Shown: in pieces, positions 5,679 through 11,256 of the stretch | Numbering within the stretch: the first letter of the stretch is position 1 | How the letters are laid out: the number at the start of each line of letters is the position of its first letter | Source: Candidatus Omnitrophota bacterium | GTDB lineage: Bacteria > Ratteibacteria > UBA8468 > MWAK01 | DNA length: 12,759 nucleotides | Reading direction: 5' to 3' | Assembly (NCBI GenBank): GCA_018829455.1 | Contig: JAHJUB010000161.1 | Span: forward strand, 1 to 12,759 | The notes under the pieces: model-generated | Told to the model about the DNA's origin: nothing | What the model saw: the letters and a program-made list of their open reading frames with translations, nothing else | Databases searched by the model: none | Made by a program: the position numbers and the translations under genes

Positions 5679-6908
5679 TTATGTTTTTCCAAGCCCGAAC
5701 GCTTTATGCAGACTGCGGACCGCTTTCCGATGCTCCTTTTTGCAAATAACGCAGGATATCTTAATCTCCGAAGTGCTGATCATTTCAATATTAATCCCGG
5801 CCTGACTTAAAGCGGAAAACATTTTGGCGGCCACGCCGAAATGGCTCTGCATTCCGATGCCGATGATGGAAATCTTGGCGATGTCAGAGTCAACGGCGAT
5901 TCCTTCCGCTCCGATTTCCCGGGCAATTTTCGCGGTAATCTGCCGGGTGTTTTTTAGGTCTTCCGAGGGAACGGTAAAAGAAAGGTCGGTTTTTCCTTCC
6001 TTGCTTACGTTCTGGATAATCATATCCACGTTGATCTTTTTTGCGGCTACCGCGGTAAATATTCGGGCCGCTATTCCGGGCCGGTCCGGCACGCCGAAGA
6101 TGGATAATTTGGCTTCCTGGTCGGTACCGGTGACCGCTGAAATTAACGGCTCTTCCAGACTTTTTGTTCTTTTTTTCGTTTTCTCCGTAATCATCGTTCC
6201 TTCCCCTTCCTGAAAAGTTGATTTTACCAGAATAGGCACTCTGTGCTTCTGTCCGAATTCAACCGCCCGGGCCTGTATTACGGTCGCCCCCGTCGAAGCC
6301 ATCTCCAGCGCCTCCTCGTAGGATATGAGCGGGATGAGGCGGCTTTCCGGCTCTAGCCTCGGGTCTGCGGTGAAGATTCCAGGCACGTCGGTATATATTT
6401 CGCAGGCATCGGCGTGTAAACTCTTAGCAAGGGCAACTGCGGAGAGGTCGCTGCCGCCTCTCCCCAGGGTGGTTATCCGGTCATCTTCCGTTACGCCCTG
6501 AAAACCGGTCACCACCGCAACCGCGCCCTTCTCCATGGTTTCTTTTATCCGGGAAGTTTTTAAAAATCTGATTCGCGCTTTAGTGTGAGTGGCATCGGTT
6601 ATGATGCCTGCTTCCCGGCCGGTAAAGGTGCGGCTGGGTACGCCTATCTTTTGAAGGGCCATGGCCATGAGGCTGGCCGAAACCATCTCTCCGGTGGAAA
6701 GGAGCAGGTCCATCTCCGGTCCGCGTTCCGGATTACCCACCTGAGATGCCAGGTCAACCAGATGGTCGGTGGTGTCGCCCATCGCCGAAACTATAATTGC
6801 AAGCCGGTTCTTTCCGGTCAGCCGCTTCTTAATCTTTTGCGCAATCCGGATAATTTTTTCCGTGGTGGATAAAGAAGAACCACCGAATTTTTGGACAATT
6901 ATCGTCAT
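5679..6908 (-). CDS. lysC: Aspartate kinase with two ACT domains
   Basis: A 409-residue aspartokinase that phosphorylates aspartate as the first step to lysine, methionine, threonine and diaminopimelate. Kinase domain about 1-240: MTIIVQKFGGSSL opens with the KFGGSS nucleotide site; LLSTGEM, TTLGRGGSDLSAVALA and YTDVPGIFTADPR follow. The regulatory part holds ACT 1 (about 267-331, FGVPDRPGIAARIF...VDMIIQNVS) and ACT 2 (about 345-404, IGMQSHFGVAAKMFSAL...IEMISTSEIKISC), where the feedback amino acid binds. The start at ATG 6908 overlaps the lgt stop as ATGA, implying coupled translation; an upstream ATG at 6923 would lie within lgt and adds five non-family residues. A possible internal start for a regulatory subunit lies at 6194. 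No lysine riboswitch is visible. The pairing with lgt is unusual. Confidence 0.95.
   Translation of the reverse strand: MTIIVQKFGGSSLSTTEKIIRIAQKIKKRLTGKNRLAIIVSAMGDTTDHLVDLASQVGNPERGPEMDLLLSTGEMVSASLMAMALQKIGVPSRTFTGREAGIITDATHTKARIRFLKTSRIKETMEKGAVAVVTGFQGVTEDDRITTLGRGGSDLSAVALAKSLHADACEIYTDVPGIFTADPRLEPESRLIPLISYEEALEMASTGATVIQARAVEFGQKHRVPILVKSTFQEGEGTMITEKTKKRTKSLEEPLISAVTGTDQEAKLSIFGVPDRPGIAARIFTAVAAKKINVDMIIQNVSKEGKTDLSFTVPSEDLKNTRQITAKIAREIGAEGIAVDSDIAKISIIGIGMQSHFGVAAKMFSALSQAGINIEMISTSEIKISCVICKKEHRKAVRSLHKAFGLGKT
6192..6211 (-). promoter_or_regulatory. Candidate internal ribosome site and start inside lysC
   Basis: On the minus strand a purine-rich AGGAAGGGGAAGG (6211-6199) precedes an in-frame ATG (6194-6192, Met239) by about four bases. 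Starting here gives a 171-residue protein with only the two ACT domains. This parallels Bacillus subtilis aspartokinase II, whose lysC makes a separate small beta subunit from an internal in-frame start. That it is used here is inference. Confidence 0.45.
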
Positions 6909-7639
6909 AGGCGCTGTCTGCATCTAATCAGGGTAATGACGCCGATGACCGCAAACAGAACGGCATACCACTGCGTGGTGTAAAGCCCCAGAAAACCCGG
7001 CAGCAAGTCACCGCGCAAGCTGTCCACGGCCGACCGGATAAAACCGTACAAGATAAGGTACCAGGCGGTTAATTCACCCGGTTTTGTTTCGGTGCGGCTG
7101 AAGATGTAAAGAATAAGGAAGAGCGTGGCATCAGATAAAACATAGTATATTTGAGTTGGATGGACGCGGTTGGTCAGAAAAGGAAAATTTACGGCCCAGG
7201 GGAGGTTTGAAGCTTTACCGTAACAACAGCCGTTTAAAAAACAGCCAATTCGGCCGATTGCCTGGCCTAACGGAAGGTAAAGGAAGAAATTATCCAGCGC
7301 CGGGCGGACAATAATTTTTCTCCGGCGCAAATACCATACGCCGCCGGCCAGGCCGAAGAGCAGGCCGCCCTGAATCGCCAGGCCGCCCTGCCGCAGCAGG
7401 AAGATTTCCAGAAAGTTACGCTGATAGTATGACCATCCAGCCGTGACGTGAATCAGCCGGGCTCCGATGATGCCGACCAGGATGGCCAGGAAGATAAGAT
7501 TATAAATAACCTGTTCCGGAATACCCCGCCTTCTGGAACGGCGCAGACCCAAAAGGAAGGCAATGGCGATGCCGCCCGCTACAAACAGGCCGTAAGTATA
7601 AACCGTAAAACCCCCAATTTCAAAAAGTATCGGGTGCAT
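6905..7639 (-). CDS. lgt: Prolipoprotein diacylglyceryl transferase
   Basis: A 244-residue multi-pass membrane enzyme that transfers diacylglycerol from phosphatidylglycerol to the lipobox cysteine of prolipoproteins. MHPILFEIGGFTVYTYG is the family N-terminus. Six to seven hydrophobic segments follow. The Lgt signature appears as GRIGCFLNGCCYG (about 129-141), then RVHPTQIYY (158-166) and GFIRSAVDSLRGD near the C-terminus. The stretch GGLAIQGGL has Gln where E. coli Lgt has His in GGMSFHGGL; other Lgt proteins also vary here, so I do not read it as loss of function. An in-frame ATG at 7669 would add ten residues, but these come from a large palindrome (7649-7815), so 7639 is chosen. The gene overlaps lysC by four bases (ATGA) and lies downstream of lspA, the next enzyme of lipoprotein maturation. 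Confidence 0.93.
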   Translation of the reverse strand: MHPILFEIGGFTVYTYGLFVAGGIAIAFLLGLRRSRRRGIPEQVIYNLIFLAILVGIIGARLIHVTAGWSYYQRNFLEIFLLRQGGLAIQGGLLFGLAGGVWYLRRRKIIVRPALDNFFLYLPLGQAIGRIGCFLNGCCYGKASNLPWAVNFPFLTNRVHPTQIYYVLSDATLFLILYIFSRTETKPGELTAWYLILYGFIRSAVDSLRGDLLPGFLGLYTTQWYAVLFAVIGVITLIRCRQRL

Positions 7640-7648
7640 CGTGCTCTC

Positions 7649-7815
7649 GGGTATTCGTTTCGCAAACATTATGCTGCGCGACAGACAAAACTACGCAATT
7701 CAGCGACGAGCCTCGCCGTGTTCTCAATGCTACTTCGTATGAGCCCCGGCCACTCATCGCTTCATTTTGCTTGTTTTGTTGCTGTCGCTACGCAAGTTTT
7801 GTTCACCGAATACCC
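7649..7815. repeat. 167-bp diverged palindrome between lspA and lgt
   Basis: Terminal arms GGGTATTCG (7649-7657) and CGAATACCC (7807-7815). Inner mirrored pairs include ACAAAAC (7685-7691) and GTTTTGT (7773-7779), and AGCGACGAG against CTCATCGCT. All share one centre near 7732, where TAC-TTC-GTA forms a tip. The arms are similar but not identical, so this is a diverged long palindrome rather than two random repeats. It fills the spacer in an otherwise compact gene group. Confidence 0.75.
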
Positions 7816-7846
7816 TCGTTTTTGTGAAATAATTTTTTACAAACTT

Positions 7847-8314
7847 TTATTTTACTTCATTTCTGTCTTTTTCGCAAAACAAAATGTTGGCGATGATGAA
7901 TGACGCGCCGATGGTCAGGGCGGTGTCGGCCAGGTTGAAAGTTGGTATGCGCCAGAGAAGGATAAAATCAAAAACGCTTCCCAGGACAAGGCGGTCCGCG
8001 AGATTCCCAAGCATGCCGCCCCAGACCAGGCCGAGGCCTGCCGCCAAAAGGCCGTGTCTTCTCCGGCTCTTTTTCCACAGGTCAATCGTGACGTAGATTA
8101 CCAGGCAGGATAATACGACGGTAATAACCTTGAGATATTTAGGATGCCAGAAACCAAAAAAGAAACCGGGATTGTAGAAAGGGGTAAATTTTAAGATGCC
8201 GGGGATGATAACCTGGGGATTGAGAAACCTCTCCCCCCAAAATTTGGTTGCCTGGTCGCAGAGGAAGACGAACGCCGCCAAAAAAAAGGGCAGTTTCAGG
8301 GTTTGACGTGACAC
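7847..8314 (-). CDS. lspA: Lipoprotein signal peptidase (signal peptidase II)
   Basis: A 155-residue inner-membrane aspartyl protease that cuts the signal peptide from diacylglyceryl prolipoproteins. It has four hydrophobic segments (about 7-20, 62-78, 88-102 and 128-146) and the conserved DQATK near the first. The catalytic pair is visible: Asp116 in GSVFDFILL and Asp130 in FNLADTAL, with GNLADRL just before. The start is GTG (8314-8312), three bases after the stop of the DksA-like gene, so translation is probably coupled. Length is normal (150-170). It acts after Lgt, which is encoded downstream past a palindromic element. Confidence 0.94.
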   Translation of the reverse strand: MSRQTLKLPFFLAAFVFLCDQATKFWGERFLNPQVIIPGILKFTPFYNPGFFFGFWHPKYLKVITVVLSCLVIYVTIDLWKKSRRRHGLLAAGLGLVWGGMLGNLADRLVLGSVFDFILLWRIPTFNLADTALTIGASFIIANILFCEKDRNEVK

Positions 8315-8317
8315 AAC

Positions 8318-8680
8318 TTAAGATTCCATTTTTGCCTGACATCCGAAACAGTGTCGGGCTTGAGGTACGACGGTCAAGCGTTTGACCTCAATCTTTACAC
8401 CGCACTTCTCGCACTTTCCGTAACTTCCTTTATTAATTCTGGCCAGGGCCTCTTCCACCTCTCTCAGAGAAGCGTTTTCCTCGGTGACCAGGCCCAGGTT
8501 TAAATCCCGTTCAAAATTATCGGTGCCCAGGTCAGCCGGGTGGGTGGTGATCCCGCCCAGGTCCGAATTTCTTTCCGCATTCAAAAGCCCGTTGTTTTCC
8601 AAATCGGAGAGATTTTTCAGAATGCGCTCGTACTCTTTTTCCAGAGATTTGCGGTATTTTTCCAGTTCTTTTTTATCCAT
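8318..8680 (-). CDS. DksA/TraR-family zinc-finger protein (YteA-like)
   Basis: A 120-residue protein with a charged N-terminal helix (1-30, coiled-coil-like), the central motif HPADLGTDNFERDL (47-60), a second helix (about 62-84) and a four-cysteine zinc finger Cys90-X2-Cys93-X17-Cys111-X2-Cys114. DksA relatives bind the RNA polymerase secondary channel and adjust transcription, often with ppGpp. The HPADLGTDNFE form is closer to the YteA/TraR-like subgroup than to E. coli DksA, so a ppGpp role is not assured. It is the first gene of the group reading on to lspA, lgt and lysC. No SD precedes its ATG (8680-8678): the adjoining bases on that strand are a C-run from a GTAGGGG hairpin. The probable promoter is about 165 bases upstream, leaving a hairpin-rich leader. 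Confidence 0.88.
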   Translation of the reverse strand: MDKKELEKYRKSLEKEYERILKNLSDLENNGLLNAERNSDLGGITTHPADLGTDNFERDLNLGLVTEENASLREVEEALARINKGSYGKCEKCGVKIEVKRLTVVPQARHCFGCQAKMES

Positions 8681-8681
8681 A

Positions 8682-8707
8682 GTAGGGGGGTCGGATTTAT
8701 CCGACCC
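8682..8707 (+). repeat. GTAGGGG-family hairpin, copy abutting the DksA-like start codon
   Basis: Head GTAGGGGGG, stem GGGTCGGA (8688-8695), loop TTTA, stem TCCGACCC (8700-8707). It begins one base from the ATG of the minus-strand DksA-like gene and occupies the place where an SD would be. Confidence 0.85.
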
Positions 8708-8713
8708 GGCTTT

Positions 8714-8799
8714 CGTAGTGCGACCCTTTCAGGGTCGCTAATGTAATGTAGGGGAGGGGTTACATCCCCTCCCGGCGAGGCTGAAAGCCTCGCACTACG
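8714..8799. repeat. Composite of three hairpins with outer arms CGTAGTGCGA/TCGCACTACG
   Basis: Outer inverted repeats (8714-8723, 8790-8799) enclose three stems. Stem 1 is GCGACCCT (8720-8727) with AGGGTCGC (8731-8738). Stem 2 is GGGAGGGG (8752-8759) with CCCCTCCC (8766-8773), behind a GTAGGGG head at 8748. Stem 3 is GCGAGGCT (8775-8782) with AGCCTCGC (8786-8793). Stems 1 and 3 are the same module in opposite orientation, with CC/GG exchanged for GG/CC on both sides of the stem. Confidence 0.85.
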
Positions 8800-8814
8800 T
8801 CATTCGGGAATGAC
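8799..8814. repeat. GTCATTC/GAATGAC palindrome
   Basis: GTCATTC (8799-8805), GG, GAATGAC (8808-8814). It abuts the preceding composite by one shared base. Its head resembles the ends of the TGTCATT elements at 4425-4524 and 9500-9532. Confidence 0.65.
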
Positions 8815-8843
8815 ACAGTGTATTTTATAACTTTAATTTAGAA

Positions 8844-8872
8844 ATTTTACCACCAAAAACGTTTTCCGTCAA
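8844..8872 (-). promoter_or_regulatory. Candidate promoter for the DksA-like/lspA/lgt/lysC group
   Basis: On the minus strand, TTGACG (8872-8867), a 17-base spacer, then TAAAAT (8849-8844). It points to the DksA-like gene. A transcript starting near 8837 would have a leader of about 157 bases containing all the hairpins at 8682-8814. It was chosen by spacing and consensus only. Confidence 0.5.
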
Positions 8873-8901
8873 GAGGAGGGGGAAATGTTGTGGTTTGCCT
8901 C

Positions 8902-9170
8902 GGGGTTACCGAAAAATAAAATTGCCTATTTGCCAGAGATGATTTTGGAGCGAGACAAGGAGCGAAGAAGATGGCATAGTTATACTATACAATCAATGAG
9001 GGACGCAGTCGCAGCCCAAAAGCGCCTGGCCCTGTTGGGGAGTCCCGTTTTTGGGTCATTGCGGCGTTGCTTCTCCTCTCCATACCGCAGGGGGTATGGT
9101 TCGTCGTCGCGCCTTGCACTAACCTCAAATCCGGGACTCCAAATAGGCAATTTTATTCTTTGGCAACCCC
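8902..9170. repeat. 269-bp diverged palindrome reaching into the 3' end of fcl
   Basis: Terminal arms 8902-8932 and 9140-9170 match at 28 of 31 positions in inverted orientation. Inner features mirror about the same centre (near 9036): CCCAAAA (9015-9021) with TTTTGGG (9049-9055), and a small hairpin ATAGT-TAT-ACTAT (8976-8988) opposite another, CCATACC/GGTATGG (9080-9099). It could fold as a long stem with two side arms. The right arm encodes the last 14 residues of the fucose synthase. Confidence 0.8.
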
Positions 9171-10129
9171 ACATACCAGGCGATGGTTCGTGCCAGGCCT
9201 TCTTCAAAGAATGTTCGGGCGGTAAAGCTAAACTCTTCTTTTGCCCGGGAAGTGTCAAGACACCGACGGGGCTGGCCGTCCGGTTTGGATACATCCCAGG
9301 TAATTTCACCTTTAAAGCCGGTCAGTTTAACAATCAGGTGTGCCAGGTCTTTGATTGAGATTTCAAAGCCGGCGCCGATATTGATTGGTTCCGGCTTATT
9401 ATATTTTTCGGCTGCAAGAATGATGGCTTCGGCGGCATCTTCCACGTAAAGGAACTCACGGGTCGGTTTTCCGGTGCCCCAGACGGTGATGGAAGGTTGA
9501 GATTCTTCGGGACTTCGTCCCTCAGAATGACACGATTGTTTTCTGGCTTCAAGACACTTGCAAATGAGGGCTGGAATTACGTGGGAAGATTCCGGGTCAA
9601 AATTATCGCCGGGACCGTAAAGGTTCACCGGTAGAAGGTAAATGGCGTTAAATCCGTACTGCTGCCGGTAGGCCTGGGCCTGCACCAGGAGCATCTTCTT
9701 GGCCAGGCCGTAGGGTGCATTTGTTTCCTCCGGATAACCGTTCCAGAGGTCTTCTTCCCGGAAGGGGACCGGCGTATATTTGGGGTAGGCGCAAATGGTG
9801 CCGAGCGCGACAAACTTTTCCAGCTTGTATTGACGTCCTATTTCCATCAACTGGATGCCCATCATCAGATTATCATAGCAGAAAGAACCCGGATTTTTCA
9901 GGTTGGCGCCGATGCCGCCGACCCGGGCGGCCAGGTGGATGACTATTTCCGGCTGGCTGTCCCGGTAAACTCTTTTGACCGCCTCCATCTCCACCAGATT
10001 ATAATCCTGGATTTGGGGGATAAAGATGTTCCGGCAGCCCCTTTCTTTGAGTTTGCCAACCACAAAGGAGCCGAGAAATCCGGCGCCGCCGGTAACCAAG
10101 ACTCTTTTCTTTTGCCAAAATTCAGCCAT
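9125..10129 (-). CDS. fcl: GDP-L-fucose synthase carrying repeat-derived insert and tail
   Basis: A 334-residue short-chain dehydrogenase of the extended (NDP-sugar epimerase/reductase) type. It converts GDP-4-keto-6-deoxy-mannose to GDP-L-fucose with NADPH. NADP-binding loop GGAGFLG (14-20); active-site segment LGTICAYPK (Thr111 where E. coli has Ser, Cys113 kept); Tyr140 and Lys144 in APYGLAKK; NLYGPGDNFDP and TREFLYVEDAAEA are family landmarks. Two oddities stand out. Residues about 199-211 (SCHSEGRSPEESQ) interrupt the region between the ALI helix and PSITVWGTGKP; these codons are a palindromic repeat (9500-9532) inserted in frame. Residues 321-334 (GLPKNKIAYLESRI) come from the arm of a large palindrome and replace the usual end after TIAWY. 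Both lie outside the catalytic core, so activity is plausible. It is the last gene of the group with gmd. Confidence 0.92.
   Translation of the reverse strand: MAEFWQKKRVLVTGGAGFLGSFVVGKLKERGCRNIFIPQIQDYNLVEMEAVKRVYRDSQPEIVIHLAARVGGIGANLKNPGSFCYDNLMMGIQLMEIGRQYKLEKFVALGTICAYPKYTPVPFREEDLWNGYPEETNAPYGLAKKMLLVQAQAYRQQYGFNAIYLLPVNLYGPGDNFDPESSHVIPALICKCLEARKQSCHSEGRSPEESQPSITVWGTGKPTREFLYVEDAAEAIILAAEKYNKPEPINIGAGFEISIKDLAHLIVKLTGFKGEITWDVSKPDGQPRRCLDTSRAKEEFSFTARTFFEEGLARTIAWYVGLPKNKIAYLESRI
9500..9532 (-). repeat. TGTCATTCTGAG palindromic element inside fcl
   Basis: On the minus strand it starts TGTCATTCTGAG (9532-9521) and ends GAAGAATCT. It folds as ATTCT/AGAAT (9502-9506 with 9524-9528) and GGGAC/GTCCC (9509-9513 with 9517-9521) around loop TTC. 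Its length and phase keep the fcl frame open, encoding CHSEGRSPEES. The head differs from the TGTCATTGCGAG element at 4425 by two bases. Confidence 0.85.
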
Positions 10130-10144
10130 ATTACCAACAATATT

Positions 10145-10180
10145 CCTCCCCCTTGACGGGGGAGGTAAGGTGGGGGTGAA
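10145..10180. repeat. CCTCCCCC/GGGGGAGG hairpin between gmd and fcl
   Basis: CCTCCCCC (10145-10152), loop TTGAC, GGGGGAGG (10158-10165), followed by TAAGGTGGGGGTGAA. On the minus strand the hairpin ends 15 bases before the fcl ATG. The only SD-like GGAGG there lies in the stem, too far away for normal use. Confidence 0.8.
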
Positions 10181-10203
10181 TGCAGATTTATCCTACATCG
10201 TCG

Positions 10204-11256
10204 CTATCCGCTTGTAATCCTGTTCTGCGTCCAGGAGAGGCCTTTTTTCTTCAGAATCTTTTTTCCTTCGCCGGGTGATTTCAGCCCGGCCAATTCCAGG
10301 TCACAATCAACCATTATCCGGGTAAGTTCGTGAAAGGCAACCCTGGGTTCCCAACCCAGTTCTTTTCTGGCTTTTGCGGCGTCGGCCAGCAGGAAATTCA
10401 CTTCGGTCGGCCGCTGGTATCTCGGGTCTATTCCCACGTATTTGCGCCAGTCAAGGTTTGCGTAACCGAAGGCCTCTTTCAAGAAATCCTCTACCGAATG
10501 GCTTTCACCGGTGCCGATGACGTAATCTCCGGGTCTATCCTGCTGCAGGATTTGCCACATTGATTCCACGTATTCCGGGGCGTAGCCCCAGTCCCTTTTT
10601 GCTTTTAAATTTCCCAGGAAGAGTTTATCCTGTTCTCCGGCCAGAATTTTGGCGATCGCCCTGGTTATTTTTCGGGTGACGAAGGTTTCGCCCCGCCTGG
10701 GGCTTTCGTGATTGAAGAGGACCCCGTTGGCGGCAAAAATCCGGTATGCTTCCCGGTAATTGACCGCCATCCAGTAGGCATATACTTTGGCAATGCCGTA
10801 GGGGCTGCATGGTTGGAAGCGTGTTTTTTCATTTTGCGGCGCCGGCGCCGACCCGAACATCTCGCTGCTGCTGGCCTGGTAAAATCTGGTCTTAATGCCG
10901 CTGCGCCGGATTGCTTCCAGAATCCGGGTGGTTCCTAATGCGGTTATGTCTCCGGTATATTCCGGCAGGTCAAAGCTTACCCTTACGTGGCTCTGCGCGC
11001 CCAAATGGTAAATTTCGTCGGGCTTGATGTTATATATAATTTCCGTAATCTGCCCGGAGTCGGAAAGGTCTCCGTAATGGAGAAAAAGCCTGGTTCCGCT
11101 TAAATGTGGGTCCGCGTACAAATGGTCAATGCGCCCGGTGTTAAAGGTGCTGGCGCGGCGGATGAGGCCGTGGACCTGGTAATTTTTGGATAATAAAAAT
11201 TCGGCCAGGTACGAACCGTCCTGTCCGGTGATTCCGGTAATCAGCGCTTTTTTCAT
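10204..11256 (-). CDS. gmd: GDP-mannose 4,6-dehydratase
   Basis: A 350-residue extended short-chain dehydrogenase that turns GDP-D-mannose into GDP-4-keto-6-deoxy-mannose, the substrate of the next gene, fcl. NADP loop GITGQDG (8-14); STFNTGRIDHLY (36-47); active site QASSSEMFG with Ser130 and Glu132; Tyr153 and Lys157 in SPYGIAK; NHESPRRGETFVTRKIT and LGNLKAKRDWGYAPEYVE (215-232) are strong GMD signatures. Length is typical (345-375). The ATG at 11256 directly follows the dehydrogenase TAA (TAAATG), indicating coupled translation; a weak AAGG lies just upstream. The gap to fcl is 74 bases and holds a palindromic repeat. Confidence 0.96.
   Translation of the reverse strand: MKKALITGITGQDGSYLAEFLLSKNYQVHGLIRRASTFNTGRIDHLYADPHLSGTRLFLHYGDLSDSGQITEIIYNIKPDEIYHLGAQSHVRVSFDLPEYTGDITALGTTRILEAIRRSGIKTRFYQASSSEMFGSAPAPQNEKTRFQPCSPYGIAKVYAYWMAVNYREAYRIFAANGVLFNHESPRRGETFVTRKITRAIAKILAGEQDKLFLGNLKAKRDWGYAPEYVESMWQILQQDRPGDYVIGTGESHSVEDFLKEAFGYANLDWRKYVGIDPRYQRPTEVNFLLADAAKARKELGWEPRVAFHELTRIMVDCDLELAGLKSPGEGKKILKKKGLSWTQNRITSG

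Larger units (their letters stand above)
8681..9124. other. 444-bp gene-free repeat region between fcl and the DksA-like gene
   Basis: I find no convincing gene here. From left to right it contains a GTAGGGG hairpin, a composite of three nested hairpins, a GTCATTC palindrome, an AT-rich stretch with a minus-strand promoter, and most of a 269-bp diverged palindrome that runs into the 3' end of fcl. Confidence 0.8.

Noticed and set aside
7360..7380. Loss of an essential residue in Lgt (Gln in GGLAIQGGL)
   Set aside because: This position differs among Lgt proteins outside the E. coli type, and the rest of the signature is intact.
8682..8814. CRISPR array
   Set aside because: The repeats are palindromic, differ in sequence, alternate in orientation and have no regular spacers; no cas genes are present.
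8902..9170. Insertion sequence with transposase
   Set aside because: No transposase frame lies between the arms; at most it is a non-autonomous element.
8885..9358. A 157-codon plus-strand frame with a good AGGAGG six bases before its ATG
   Set aside because: Its first third is palindrome DNA and the rest is antisense to fcl. The protein resembles nothing I recognise. The SD could be a relic of a lost gene.
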